The notes under the pieces are model-generated. The model was not told where the DNA came from, made no database searches, and saw only the letters and a list, made by a program, of their open reading frames with translations. The position numbers were made by a program, and so were the translations under genes. A DNA stretch of 64,000 bases from Flavobacterium sp. RSP15 (GTDB lineage Bacteria; Bacteroidota; Bacteroidia; Flavobacteriales; Flavobacteriaceae): the NCBI RefSeq assembly GCF_003968755.1, contig NZ_RYDL01000011.1, forward strand, positions 48,684 to 112,683. The letters run 5' to 3'. This document shows, one piece after another, positions 52,952 to 63,129 of the stretch (the first letter of the stretch is position 1; each line of letters begins with the position of its first letter).

Positions 52952-53668
52952 ATGGGAAATACATTAAAAATACAAATCTGGTCGGATATCATGTGTCCGT
53001 TTTGTTATATTGGAAAAAGAAGAATAGAAGGTGCTTTACAGAATTTTGAGCATAAAGATGCAGTTGAAATTGAATGGAAAAGTTTTCAGTTAGACGCCGG
53101 CTTTGTTGCTTCTCCAGAGGATGATATGGTTGAGCATTTGGCCGAAAAATATAGAAAAGATAAAGATTGGGCACAAGAGATGCTGAATAATATGACTGAA
53201 AATGCTAAAAATGCAGGATTGGATTTCAATTTTGAAAAAGCGGTTATGGCCAATTCGCTGCATGCACATCGCTTGTTGCATTTGGCTAAAAAATATAATT
53301 TGGCAAATGACTTAGAAGAATTACTGTTCAAAGCGTATTTAACGGATGGTAAGAATATTAATGATTTGGATACATTGAAAGCATTGGGACTGGAAGTAGG
53401 ACTGAATGGCGAAGCTATTGATGAAGTGCTAAATTCTGATGCGTACGCAAATGAAGTGCAGCAAGATATTGAAGAGGCGCAATCTGTCGGGGTTCAAGGA
53501 GTTCCTTTTTTTGTTTTCGATAATAAATATGCAGTTTCGGGTGCGCAACATGTGGAAACCTTTGTGAAAACACTTGAAAAAGTATGGGAGGAAGGCAAAT
53601 TTGATTCGAAAGTCACGGTATTGAATACCACCGATGGAGACAGTTGTGGAATTGATGGTTGTGAGTAA
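52952..53668 (+). CDS. DsbA family oxidoreductase (FrnE-type)
   Basis: Thioredoxin-fold cytoplasmic protein of 238 aa, without a signal peptide. It begins IQIWSDIMCPFCYIGKRRIE with the CPFC redox motif and ends in a cis-Pro region (GVQGVPFFVFDNKYAVSGAQ). The C-terminus has an extra CGIDGC pair, a metal- or disulfide-linked tail. FrnE proteins are linked to disulfide exchange under oxidative stress. The single gene has a TAATTTTG box 38 nt before its ATG. Confidence 0.9.
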   Translation: MGNTLKIQIWSDIMCPFCYIGKRRIEGALQNFEHKDAVEIEWKSFQLDAGFVASPEDDMVEHLAEKYRKDKDWAQEMLNNMTENAKNAGLDFNFEKAVMANSLHAHRLLHLAKKYNLANDLEELLFKAYLTDGKNINDLDTLKALGLEVGLNGEAIDEVLNSDAYANEVQQDIEEAQSVGVQGVPFFVFDNKYAVSGAQHVETFVKTLEKVWEEGKFDSKVTVLNTTDGDSCGIDGCE

Positions 53669-53807
53669 AACGAGAATTTCAAACGATAAGCAATTAAGTT
53701 TCATCTAGCGTTGTATCTACAAGAAGCATAATTTCTTTCTGGTTTAACTATTAAGCAAAACAGTCGCAGTAGCGCACAATCGTCTGAGGCAATGAAAAAT
53801 TATCATT

Positions 53808-54791
53808 ATGAGTGAATCTACAAAAGTAATCCGCTGGGGAATATTGGGTTGTGGTGATGTTACCGAACTGAAAAGTGGTCCTGCGTACCAGAAAACGGAT
53901 GGTTTTCAAGTGGTAGCAGTAATGCGAAGAGATGCGGTTAAGGCTGCGGATTACGCTAAAAGACACGGAATCAGCAAATATTACACAAATGCCGATGATT
54001 TGATTAATGATCCTGAGATAGATGCGATTTATATTGCCACGCCTCCGGATGTGCATAAATTGTATGGACTCATGGTGGCTGCAGCCGGTAAAATATGTTG
54101 TATCGAAAAACCTTTGTCTCCAAATTATCAAGACAGTCTCTCGATTTGTACTGCTTTCGCAGCAAAAAAAATTCCGTTGTTTGTAGCCTATTATCGCCGA
54201 ACATTACCTCGTTTTGAACAAATAAAAGCGTGGCTTGATACCAATAGCATTGGTGAAATCAGACACATAAGATGGCATTTGAGTAAACCTGCAAGTTCTA
54301 CGGATTTATCAGGCGAATACAATTGGCGAACTGATGCGTTGATTGCTGCAGGCGGTTATTTTGATGATTTAGCAAGTCACGGTCTGGATTTATTCACGCA
54401 TTTATTGGGAAATATAAAAGAAGTTTCGGGGCTTAGTATTAATCAGCAGGGATTGTACACGGCCAAAGATGCTGTTGCCGCTTGTTGGTTGCATGAGTCT
54501 GGAATTACAGGTTCAGGCAGCTGGAATTTTGGGTGCTATGAACGGGAAGATAAAGTGGACATTTATGGAAGCAAAGGAAAAATAACGTTTTCTGTATTTG
54601 AAAATGATCCTGTAGTGCTTTCGAACGCACAAGGACAAACAGAAGTATTTATTGACCATCCTGAAAATATTCAGTTGTATCATGTGCAGCAAATGCGAGA
54701 AGACCTTCTTAGGAACAGTAAGCATCCTTCCACAGGTTTGACAGCAACGCATACAAGCTGGGTTATGGACCAAATTATGGGAAATTTGTAG
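53808..54791 (+). CDS. Gfo/Idh/MocA family oxidoreductase
   Basis: NAD(P)-dependent sugar or inositol dehydrogenase family, 327 aa. The Rossmann motif is VIRWGILGCGDV, and the substrate domain has YIATPPDVHKLYGL and the conserved catalytic EKPLS Lys. The dimer-interface half follows (HIRWHLSKPASSTDL ... DDLASHGLDLFTHLLG). The substrate is not clear. Monocistronic. Confidence 0.9.
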   Translation: MSESTKVIRWGILGCGDVTELKSGPAYQKTDGFQVVAVMRRDAVKAADYAKRHGISKYYTNADDLINDPEIDAIYIATPPDVHKLYGLMVAAAGKICCIEKPLSPNYQDSLSICTAFAAKKIPLFVAYYRRTLPRFEQIKAWLDTNSIGEIRHIRWHLSKPASSTDLSGEYNWRTDALIAAGGYFDDLASHGLDLFTHLLGNIKEVSGLSINQQGLYTAKDAVAACWLHESGITGSGSWNFGCYEREDKVDIYGSKGKITFSVFENDPVVLSNAQGQTEVFIDHPENIQLYHVQQMREDLLRNSKHPSTGLTATHTSWVMDQIMGNL

Positions 54792-54806
54792 TGTTTTTAA
54801 ATATAA

Positions 54807-54836
54807 AAAACCTGTTCAAACTAATGAACAGGTTTT
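54807..54836. terminator. bidirectional terminator between Gfo/Idh and the RND gene
   Basis: AAAACCTGTTC (54807-54817) pairs with GAACAGGTTTT (54826-54836), with A/T flanks on both sides. Confidence 0.85.
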
Positions 54837-54859
54837 ATCTTTTATAATAAATTGAGATT

Positions 54860-57800
54860 TTAAACGGTATGTTTTGGATTAAATCCATCTTCACTTAGTT
54901 CTTTATGCTCGTAATCGGCAACCATTTCAGCTTCATAATCAACTTTTTCTCCTTTCGAAAGTCTACTGATGGCTTTTTCCATAATTTGGTAAATTACCGG
55001 AACTACTACTAAAGTCAAGAATAATGAGGAAATTAATCCTCCAATAATTACCCAAGCCAAACCGTTTTTCCATTCCGCTCCAGCGCCACTTGCCAGTGCA
55101 ATTGGTACCATACCAAATACCATTGCGATAGTGGTCATCAAAATTGGACGAAGACGCGCATGATTTGCTTGGATTAATGCTGTTCTGACCGTTTCGCCAG
55201 CTTTACGCCTTTGATTGGTATAATCTACAAGCATAATCGCATTTTTACACACCAGACCAATAAGCATGATGATACCTAAAATGGTAAATATATTCAGTGT
55301 ATTATTGGTTAAAGCCAAAGCCAACATTGCACCAATAAAGGAAAGCGGGATGGCAAACAATACCACAAATGGATGTACAAAACTGTCGTATAACGAAACC
55401 ATTACCAGGTAAACCAAGACAATCGCAGCTAATAACGCAATTCCTAATGTACCAAAACCTTCGGACTGGTTTTCCTGATCACCACCCCAAATGTAATTTA
55501 CACCGGTTGGTTTTTTTAATTTTTCAATTTTTTCTTGCCATTGTGTTACAATAGTTCCTGAAGCTACACCCACATTTTGGCCTTTTACAGTTACCGATGC
55601 TGATTTGTCTCTTCGTTCTAATTCACTTGGACCGGAACCTTCGGTTACGGTTGCAAATTGATTCAGTTTTATTTGTTGACCACTATCGTTTATGAAAATT
55701 AAGTTTCTGACATCTGCGATACTTTTTCTGTCGAATGCATTGTATTTAATGTTGATGTCATATTCGTATTCACCTGCTCTAAATCTACCATCAGTATTTC
55801 CGCTAAAAGCAGTTTGCATGGTCATACCTACTGTTTGCAAACTCAATCCTAAAGCGGCCATTTTATCTCTATCGACTTTTACGTTTACTTCTGGATTTCC
55901 ATCTTCTACAGACAATTCGATTTCTGTTGCTCCAGGAATGGTACGTAATTCTTTTTCTGCTGCTTTTGCAAATTGCATGGCGCTTTCTACATTTGGCCCC
56001 GTTACAATTAATCCTAAAGTAGCATCTTCTGCAGTTCCTAAAATACCAACTGGAACTGTTTTTACTTTGGCACCAACTAGTATTTTTTCTAATTTGCGTT
56101 TGGTTTTTGCAGCATACACATTTGCAGGTTCATTACGTTTGTCTAATCCAACCATTTTTACGTTTATCTCCGATTTGTAAGCAGTGGCTTGCGAAGCACC
56201 AAGACCTTCACTGGTTTGACCAATCGTTGTAATTTGACTAAAAACATATGCTTCTTTCTGCAAGAATGCTTCTGCTTTTTGCGTCATGAAATTGGTTTGC
56301 TCTAATGAAGCATCTTTTGGCATTTCTATCTGAACTAAAAACTCACCACTATCAGACGCGGCAAAGAATTCCCCACCAATAAATCCACCGCCAAATAAAC
56401 TAATCATCGATCCAAAAAAGAGTACTAAAACGATAGCTAGTGTTTTAAAATAATGATCCAAACACCATTCCAATAATCTGGATACCCAATTTGTAAATCG
56501 TGTTAAATAGCTTTCAAATCCCAGGATGATTCTTCCAAAAAGATTTTTACATTGAATGTGTTCTAATTTCCCGTATCTTGAAGATAACCATGGGATGATT
56601 GTAAAAGAAGCGACTAATGACAGCAATGTCGAGATAATAACCGTTACACAGAATTGCGTAATAATGTTAGAAACCAATCCGGTACTCATTGCAATTGGTA
56701 GAAACACTACTACAATTACTAAAGTAATCGATACAACAGTTCCACCAATTTCTGCAGTTCCATCATAAGCAGCTCGAACTTTATTTTTACCCATTTCCAT
56801 GTGTCTGTAAATATTCTCGAGAACCACAATGGCATCATCCACAAGAATACCCACCACAAGAGAAAGTCCTAATAAACTCATTAAGTTTAAGGTATACCCC
56901 ATCAAATAAATTCCAATGAACGTAGCAATTAATGAAGCAGGAATAGAAACCATTACAATCAATGAGTTTCTGATGCTGTGCAAGAAAAATAACATTACAA
57001 GAGCCACTAAAAGTACCGCAATTAGTAAATCATGCACAACAGCATCGGCAGCTTCTAATGTGAAAATAGTACTGTCTTTTGCTATTTCAAGTTTTAATCC
57101 GTTTGCTTTATAATCCGTTTCAAGTTTAGCAATTGTTTTAACTAACTCTTCACTTACCGCAACCGCATTGGCATCCGATTGTTTGATGATTTGTAAAATA
57201 ATAGCACTTTTTTGATTAACACGCGCTATTTTTTCAGGAATTTTTTGAGTATCCTGAACATCAGCAATAGCATCTAAACGAACTTGTATTCCGTTTTTAG
57301 AAGATACAATTAAGTTTCTTAATTCATCAACAGTTTTATATTTTCCCGCTAAACGAATTAGTATTTTCTGCTCACGAGTTTGAATGTTTCCTGTTGGAAA
57401 ATCCAAATTAGAAGATAAAATAGTTTGTTGCACTTGCGGAATCGAAAGTCCGTAGGCTTGCATTTTTACCGCATCAAGATTTACTTGAATTTCTCTTTCT
57501 TGTCCGCCAATAATATTTACCTGTGCTACACCTTCTACTCGAGAAATAACGGGTGCTAATTTTTTATCAATTAAGTCGTAAAAAGCAACTTCATCCATTT
57601 TTCCGTTGGCACCAATAGTCATAATTGGTAAATCGCTTAAAGAAAATTTAGTCAATGAAGGCGTTTCAACATCATCAGGCAAATCACTAAGAATAGCATT
57701 TATTTTACGCTGCGCATCGTTCATGGAAATATTAACATCAGCCGAAGACGTTAATGTAATGGACACTGTTGATAAACTTTCGTAGGACTTCGAGTCTATT

Positions 57801-58036
57801 TTTTTAATATTTTCTAAGGATGCAATGGCATCTTCAATTTTTTTGGTAACCGTATTTTCTACCTCACTTGGTGATGCACCCGGATAAATAGTGGCAACAG
57901 TAATTACATTGGTTTCGAATTTTGGAATCAATTCGTAACCCAATTGGCTGTAACTGAACAGTCCGCCAAGTGTTAGAATCGTAAACAATACAATTACTAA
58001 CGAAGGACGTTTTATGGATATTTCTGCTAATTTCAT
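54860..58036 (-). CDS. RND efflux pump inner-membrane transporter (AcrB-type)
   Basis: Proton-driven resistance-nodulation-division pump, 1058 aa, 12 transmembrane helices in two halves with large periplasmic loops. Visible: IKRPSLVIVLFTILTLGG at the start, LGLSLVVGILVDDAIVVLENIYRHME (helix 4 with the proton-relay Asp pair), LGIIMLIGLVCKNAIMLVDYTNQRR (second half). Last gene of the TetR-TolC-MFP-RND operon; 76 nt separate it from the MFP gene. Exports drugs, bile-like compounds or lipids. Confidence 0.96.
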   Translation of the reverse strand: MKLAEISIKRPSLVIVLFTILTLGGLFSYSQLGYELIPKFETNVITVATIYPGASPSEVENTVTKKIEDAIASLENIKKIDSKSYESLSTVSITLTSSADVNISMNDAQRKINAILSDLPDDVETPSLTKFSLSDLPIMTIGANGKMDEVAFYDLIDKKLAPVISRVEGVAQVNIIGGQEREIQVNLDAVKMQAYGLSIPQVQQTILSSNLDFPTGNIQTREQKILIRLAGKYKTVDELRNLIVSSKNGIQVRLDAIADVQDTQKIPEKIARVNQKSAIILQIIKQSDANAVAVSEELVKTIAKLETDYKANGLKLEIAKDSTIFTLEAADAVVHDLLIAVLLVALVMLFFLHSIRNSLIVMVSIPASLIATFIGIYLMGYTLNLMSLLGLSLVVGILVDDAIVVLENIYRHMEMGKNKVRAAYDGTAEIGGTVVSITLVIVVVFLPIAMSTGLVSNIITQFCVTVIISTLLSLVASFTIIPWLSSRYGKLEHIQCKNLFGRIILGFESYLTRFTNWVSRLLEWCLDHYFKTLAIVLVLFFGSMISLFGGGFIGGEFFAASDSGEFLVQIEMPKDASLEQTNFMTQKAEAFLQKEAYVFSQITTIGQTSEGLGASQATAYKSEINVKMVGLDKRNEPANVYAAKTKRKLEKILVGAKVKTVPVGILGTAEDATLGLIVTGPNVESAMQFAKAAEKELRTIPGATEIELSVEDGNPEVNVKVDRDKMAALGLSLQTVGMTMQTAFSGNTDGRFRAGEYEYDINIKYNAFDRKSIADVRNLIFINDSGQQIKLNQFATVTEGSGPSELERRDKSASVTVKGQNVGVASGTIVTQWQEKIEKLKKPTGVNYIWGGDQENQSEGFGTLGIALLAAIVLVYLVMVSLYDSFVHPFVVLFAIPLSFIGAMLALALTNNTLNIFTILGIIMLIGLVCKNAIMLVDYTNQRRKAGETVRTALIQANHARLRPILMTTIAMVFGMVPIALASGAGAEWKNGLAWVIIGGLISSLFLTLVVVPVIYQIMEKAISRLSKGEKVDYEAEMVADYEHKELSEDGFNPKHTV

Positions 58037-58112
58037 ATATTTATATTTTTAGGTCTTAACGTATAAGGTCATGCCGTTTTCTGCTTTTGACCTTTGGCTT
58101 TACAACTTTCGA

Positions 58113-59180
58113 CTATTTAATGACATCCACTTTAGATCCGTCCTGAAGGTTGATTTGACCTGTGACAATTACAGTTTCGCCATTTGAGAGTCCGTTTAGA
58201 ATTTCTACTTTGTCCCCAAGAATTCTTCCAGCTGTAACTGTTTTCAATTTGGCAGTTCCGCTTTCAATTACAAAAACCTGATTGCTGCTTACACCTCCTA
58301 CAAAAGCATCTCTAGGAACAATCATCAACGATTGTTTTTGTTGTTTCGATGCAAATTCAGCGGTTCCGTACATACCCGCTTTTAAACCGTTGGAAGCGTT
58401 GTTTGTAATTTCAATCTCGATGGGGAAATTTAAAATTTCGTCCGCTTTTGAGGCGATAAAAGTGATTTTCCCTGAGAAAATTTGGTCTGGATAAACGCTT
58501 GCTACAACTTTTGTGACGGTACCTACTTTTAAACTGGCCACTTGGCTTTCGTTAACGTTAACTTTTAGTTTTAGTTTGGAAACATTAACAATATAAAACA
58601 ATTCCGTAGCAGGTGTAGCAGAAATGATTGATCCAACCTCGATGTATTTCTTATTGATAAACCCACTAATTGGCGCTTTGATTCTTGTATCTCCAACATT
58701 GATATTTGCTTGTGTTAACTGGAATTTAGCATTTACCATTGCTAGTTTTACCTGATCTACTTGTTGTTTGGTTACGCCGCCTGTTTTGTATGCATTTTCA
58801 AATCGGGTGTAATCAGCCACCGCATTTTGATACACCGCATTAGCGTTTTGCGCATTTACGTTTATAACATCGCTTCGTACAATGGCGAGTGTTTGTCCTA
58901 CTGAAACATAATCGCCCTCTTTTACAAGTATCTTTGTTATTTTACCTGATTTTTCAGCAGAAAATTTTAATTCTTGTATGGGTTCAAAATTTCCATTGGA
59001 TGAGAAATCTAATGAAACAGCTTCGGTTTTTACGGTATCAACTCTAACAGAAACGGAGGCGTTTTTCTCCGCAACAATAGCTGTTTTAGCTTCGTTTTCT
59101 TTTTTATTATTGGTTAATACGTAGGCAATTAGTCCTAAGGATGCTACAATTACTACTACTGTTATTATTATTTTTTTCAT
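58113..59180 (-). CDS. RND membrane fusion protein (HlyD family periplasmic adaptor)
   Basis: Periplasmic adaptor of 355 aa linking the RND pump to TolC. An N-terminal membrane anchor (KIIITVVVIVASLGLIAYVL) is followed by a biotinyl/lipoyl-like fold split by a coiled-coil hairpin (about 80-150) and a beta-barrel domain. GKITKILVKEGDYVSVGQTLAIV and GDTRIKAPISGFINKKY are its typical halves. TolC stops five bases upstream. Confidence 0.95.
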   Translation of the reverse strand: MKKIIITVVVIVASLGLIAYVLTNNKKENEAKTAIVAEKNASVSVRVDTVKTEAVSLDFSSNGNFEPIQELKFSAEKSGKITKILVKEGDYVSVGQTLAIVRSDVINVNAQNANAVYQNAVADYTRFENAYKTGGVTKQQVDQVKLAMVNAKFQLTQANINVGDTRIKAPISGFINKKYIEVGSIISATPATELFYIVNVSKLKLKVNVNESQVASLKVGTVTKVVASVYPDQIFSGKITFIASKADEILNFPIEIEITNNASNGLKAGMYGTAEFASKQQKQSLMIVPRDAFVGGVSSNQVFVIESGTAKLKTVTAGRILGDKVEILNGLSNGETVIVTGQINLQDGSKVDVIK

Positions 59181-59185
59181 TTTGA

Positions 59186-60550
59186 TTATTTATTGGTTAG
59201 TGTTTTTAATTCCCCTTTGGATTTGACTAATTGTATTTCTGCCAGTTTGTACTCTAATATGGCTGATGTGTAGTTGTTTTGAGCTTCGGTCAATGAGTTT
59301 TCGGCATCCAGTAAATCAGTCAGTGTGGTTAATCCTTGTATATAGTTGTTTCGGGTGTTATTTAAAACCTCTTTGGCTAATTGGGCATTTTCTTTCTGAT
59401 TGTTGATTGTGGTTAAGCTGTTGTCAATTTGCGTTTTTGCATTGGCAAAAGCCAGGTCAAGTGACAACTTGGTGTCAACCAGCTCTTCGTGGATAGTTCG
59501 TAGGTCAACATCGGCTTGTCTTACTCTGGCACGAGTGCCAAATCCAGTAAATATCGGCACTTTCATATTCAAGCCAATCGAAGAGAAATCAGACCAGTAC
59601 ACTCCTTCAGAAGGTTTTCCGCCCAAAGGCATTACAGGACCCTGACCAATGTAATTGTACCCGGCATTCAGTGACAATGTTGGGTAATAAGCAGCTTCAA
59701 TGGCCTTTTTTTGATAAAATAATAATTGTTCTTGTTTTTTCAAAAGCAAGTATTCCGTTCTGTTTGCCGTATTTGGAATTTCAGACAATGCTTGTGGCCC
59801 TACTTCAAATGCAGTTTGTGGAATCTCGATTTGGGTTTCTATGGGCATTCCCATATAAAATTTCAAGGCATTTTCCTGTATTTGAACGGCATTCAGTACC
59901 TGTTGACGTTGTGTATTGATGTTTGAAATTTTTACTATTATTCGATCCAAATCAATTTTTTTTGCTAGGCCATTGTCATATTGTCCTTTGATGATGTTTC
60001 TTACTTTGGTGGTATTTCTTAAAGTGCTGTCAATCACCGTTAGTTTTTGTCGCTGCACATAGACTTGGTAATAATTATTGGCCACACGCTCAATTACTTG
60101 CTCTTCTGTTAGTTGATTGTTGATCTGATAAAATTCTCGAGTAGATTTTGCTGCTTTTAAGCCAGTAAAAACGGTTTGGTCGAAGATAGCCTGTGTCAGA
60201 GAAACTCCCGCAGTTGAAATCCATGGTTGGCCAAAAGCGGCTTGGATGGTAGTTCCCGGAGCGCCAAATCCTGCTCCGTCAATAACAGTTGTTTGTATTA
60301 CAGGATTGTACGTCAAATTGCCATTAGCTGAAATTTGAGGCAATGCTCTGGAGCGTATTTCCTGAATTTGGTACTCACTGTTCTCTACTTGTAATTTTGC
60401 TTTTTTGGCATCTGCTTTGTTTTCTAAAGCATAGTTGATGGCTTCCTTTAGCGTAAGTGTTTGTACGGGACTTGTATTTGCGTTGCCAATTTTTTGTGAT
60501 TGAGCCGAAATCCCATAGGTTAGGACGGCTAGTAAAATTATAGTTTTCAT
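59186..60550 (-). CDS. TolC family outer-membrane channel
   Basis: Outer-membrane efflux duct of 454 aa with a signal peptide (LLAVLTYGISAQ). Two repeats with long alpha-helices: LKEAINYALENKADAKKAK ... and LLKKQEQLLFYQKKAIEAAYYPTLSLNAGYN. It starts four bases inside the TetR stop (ATGA-type overlap), so translation is coupled to the regulator. It forms the outlet of the tripartite pump. Confidence 0.95.
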   Translation of the reverse strand: MKTIILLAVLTYGISAQSQKIGNANTSPVQTLTLKEAINYALENKADAKKAKLQVENSEYQIQEIRSRALPQISANGNLTYNPVIQTTVIDGAGFGAPGTTIQAAFGQPWISTAGVSLTQAIFDQTVFTGLKAAKSTREFYQINNQLTEEQVIERVANNYYQVYVQRQKLTVIDSTLRNTTKVRNIIKGQYDNGLAKKIDLDRIIVKISNINTQRQQVLNAVQIQENALKFYMGMPIETQIEIPQTAFEVGPQALSEIPNTANRTEYLLLKKQEQLLFYQKKAIEAAYYPTLSLNAGYNYIGQGPVMPLGGKPSEGVYWSDFSSIGLNMKVPIFTGFGTRARVRQADVDLRTIHEELVDTKLSLDLAFANAKTQIDNSLTTINNQKENAQLAKEVLNNTRNNYIQGLTTLTDLLDAENSLTEAQNNYTSAILEYKLAEIQLVKSKGELKTLTNK

Positions 60551-61146
60551 TTTGTAATATAGTTAAGTAAATGTTTTTCAAGTTCAATTATCCCGCTGGG
60601 TGTTGCCATAGCTCTGGTATGGTATTCTAAGATCTCAAGTTCTATCTTTTGCGCTTCTTTTTCGGAACTGGTACAGCCCTTTATACTGAAAATTAAATAA
60701 TAATAAAATCGCGTGTAACTTTCAATATTTATGGTCTTGCGGTAAAAACCTTGTTCAATTCCTTTTTTTATGTTTTGTTCAAAAGTGGTGTTACATTCAT
60801 TGATTTCTCTTGTCATCACTTTCTCATAAATTTCAGGATAATGTTTTTTTAATTGGTAAATGGGCGAATCATCTGAGGATTGAAACATTTCTTTAAACAT
60901 TTTTCGTATTTCAAAATTTTCTGCGATAGCATTATAATTTTGGGCGATAATACGGTCAATAATTTGATGGATTTGTTTGTGAATTGCGGTGGTGCTTTCC
61001 TCAATAAGTAATTCTTTATTGCAGAAATATTTATAAATCGTTTTTTTAGAAATACACATTTCTCCTGCAATATCATCCATGGTGATGCTCTTAAAACCTA
61101 GTTTTAAAAACATTTCACTTGCTTTAGTTATAATTTTTTCTTTCAT
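60547..61146 (-). CDS. TetR/AcrR family transcriptional regulator
   Basis: A 199-aa one-component repressor with an N-terminal helix-turn-helix (MDDIAGEMCISKKTIYKYFC) and a ligand domain behind it. First gene of the efflux operon and likely autoregulated. A perfect 15-base palindrome lies 90 nt upstream (61237-61251), a candidate operator. Confidence 0.93.
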   Translation of the reverse strand: MKEKIITKASEMFLKLGFKSITMDDIAGEMCISKKTIYKYFCNKELLIEESTTAIHKQIHQIIDRIIAQNYNAIAENFEIRKMFKEMFQSSDDSPIYQLKKHYPEIYEKVMTREINECNTTFEQNIKKGIEQGFYRKTINIESYTRFYYYLIFSIKGCTSSEKEAQKIELEILEYHTRAMATPSGIIELEKHLLNYITK

Positions 61147-61236
61147 TTTTAAGGCTGAAATGATTTCAGTATGTTCTAATCAAATTAAAATTTGTCGATT
61201 TGAGCGATTAATTTCGAAGGCGAATCAAAAATTTAA

Positions 61237-61251
61237 GAACTAAATTAGTTC
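61237..61251. promoter_or_regulatory. palindrome, candidate TetR operator
   Basis: GAACTAAATTAGTTC: perfect 7-1-7 palindrome in the leader region of the TetR-TolC-MFP-RND operon. Position and symmetry fit a TetR dimer site; binding is not shown. Confidence 0.55.
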
Positions 61252-61292
61252 CCTAAAAATTTGTGTTATGTTTAATAGTTACAACTGGTTTT

Positions 61293-61814
61293 TTAGACAG
61301 CCAATTCTAAATTTGCAATCAATTTTATGTCCTGACCCATCGCTAAGCCATTCGTTTGTGTAAAAGATTGGTAAGCTAAACCAAAATCATTGCGATTTAT
61401 TTGTCCGGTGATCTCAAATGCCGCTTTTTTATCTCCGTTGTAAGTATTAATCGCGATTAATTCCGCATCTAGTTCAACATATTTGGTAATATTGCGGATA
61501 GTCAGGTTTCCTTTTAAAAAATTAATGTTCTTTGCCACTTTTTCGAATGAAGTAGATTTGAAGCTTATAATAGGGTACGCAATGATATCAAAAAAATCTT
61601 TCAGTTTTGCCTGAGCATCAATTTGTTCGAGTTTAGTTTCAGGGGTATTTACATTTAATGAAAATTCGACAGAGGCATTTTTAATTTCATCGTCCTGAAT
61701 GTCAATATACCCGTTAAAGATGTTCACCGGACCGGATAAGTAGGCAATTATAGCGTGTCTGGATTTTATAAGAACATCTGATTGGTTCGAATCTATGGCC
61801 CATTTGATATTCAT
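61293..61814 (-). CDS. YceI family protein
   Basis: Small lipid-binding lipocalin-like protein of 173 aa without a signal peptide. The fold reads IKWAIDSNQSDVLIKSRHAI, FNGYIDIQDDEIKNASVEFSLN, LKDFFDIIAYPIISFKSTSF and GNLTIRNITKYVELDAEL. Family members bind isoprenoid lipids; the neighbour is a polyprenyl synthase on the opposite strand. Its promoter is at 61901-61930. The function is otherwise unproven. Confidence 0.92.
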   Translation of the reverse strand: MNIKWAIDSNQSDVLIKSRHAIIAYLSGPVNIFNGYIDIQDDEIKNASVEFSLNVNTPETKLEQIDAQAKLKDFFDIIAYPIISFKSTSFEKVAKNINFLKGNLTIRNITKYVELDAELIAINTYNGDKKAAFEITGQINRNDFGLAYQSFTQTNGLAMGQDIKLIANLELAV

Positions 61815-61900
61815 AATCAGTTTGTTTTAGGTAGGATTTATTTAGGTACTATTAAAGTTCAGTCAGAATATTTTTGATACCGTATGTTAAAATACGAGTG

Positions 61901-61930
61901 CAAATGTAAGACGGAAACTTTAAATACCAA
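61901..61930 (-). promoter_or_regulatory. promoter of the YceI gene
   Basis: Minus strand TTG (61930-61928), 19 nt, TACATTTG (61908-61901). Both Bacteroidetes elements are present. Confidence 0.78.
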
Positions 61931-62027
61931 AATAGTTTCCAATGTCTTTTTATTTATTTAACATTTAAGGGTAAAACGATGTTTGTAATACAATTTGAAT
62001 AGAGTAAATTAGCCGAAAATTTATTTT

Positions 62028-63002
62028 ATGCATTCCATTTATCAATATCAGGAGTTTCTTTCGGAGTATTTGCAGGCACAATATGAAACCAAAGAACCAA
62101 GAAATTTGTACGAGCCCATCCGTTATATTTTAGACCTTGGCGGAAAAAGAATTCGTCCGGTACTCACCTTAATGAGTGCCGAAATTTTTGATGCATCGTA
62201 TCCAAAAGCATTGCCTGCCGCATTAGCCGTTGAAGTTTTTCATAACTTTTCGTTGGTTCACGATGATATTATGGATGATGCGCCATTGCGAAGAGGAAAA
62301 GCAACGGTTCATGAGAAATGGAATCTAAACACCGGAATTTTATCGGGGGATGCGATGCTGATTTTAGCCTACCAATATTTTGAACAATATGAGCCGATTA
62401 TTTTTCGGGATTTGGCCAAGTTGTTCAGCAAAACAGCGCTTGAAGTTTGCGAAGGGCAGCAATGGGATGTCGATTTTGAAGAACGCAATGATGTTACTAT
62501 TCCGGAATACCTGATGATGATTCAATACAAAACGGCCGTTTTGGTCGCAGCAGCCATGAAAATGGGAGCGATTATTGCAGAAACTACCGAGGAAAATGCA
62601 AATCTGATTTATGATTTCGGACTCAATTTAGGCTTGGCTTTTCAATTACAGGATGATTTCTTGGATGCTTTTGGGGATCCTGAAACCTTTGGAAAACAAG
62701 TAGGCGGTGATATTATAGAAAATAAAAAAACGTATTTGTATCTCAAAGCAGTAGCCTTTTCAAAAGAAGAAGAAGCTAAGCAATTGCGGTATTTGTTTTC
62801 TGTTCAGCCGGAAAACAGTACGGATAAAATAGAGACGGTGAAAGCACTTTTTAATAGTTCTGGTGCGGCTACGGCAACACAGGAAGCAATACAAGATTTT
62901 ACTTTTAAGGCGTTTCAGACCTTGGATAAAATGAATATTAGCGCCGATAAAAAGGCAATGTTGAAATCTTTTGGGGAGAATTTAATGGGCAGAAAAGTGT
63001 AA
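62028..63002 (+). CDS. polyprenyl synthetase (isoprenoid chain elongation)
   Basis: Elongates prenyl diphosphates. 324 aa with both Asp-rich motifs: VHDDIMDDAPLRRGKATVH (first) and QLQDDFLDAFGD (second), plus GGKRIRPVLTLMSAE at the start. The exact chain length (FPP, GGPP or longer) cannot be read without modelling. It may feed the GGGP synthase at 46.5 kb. A small unknown gene follows. Confidence 0.95.
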   Translation: MHSIYQYQEFLSEYLQAQYETKEPRNLYEPIRYILDLGGKRIRPVLTLMSAEIFDASYPKALPAALAVEVFHNFSLVHDDIMDDAPLRRGKATVHEKWNLNTGILSGDAMLILAYQYFEQYEPIIFRDLAKLFSKTALEVCEGQQWDVDFEERNDVTIPEYLMMIQYKTAVLVAAAMKMGAIIAETTEENANLIYDFGLNLGLAFQLQDDFLDAFGDPETFGKQVGGDIIENKKTYLYLKAVAFSKEEEAKQLRYLFSVQPENSTDKIETVKALFNSSGAATATQEAIQDFTFKAFQTLDKMNISADKKAMLKSFGENLMGRKV

Positions 63003-63129
63003 TTCAATTTCAATAATCAATTTCAACATTGACTTTGAAAGTTTATATTTATAATTTAACAAGAAGTATAGTGTATAATAATAACAATATTAAAAATTGA
63101 CATTCATATTGCCATTGATATTTAAAGAT

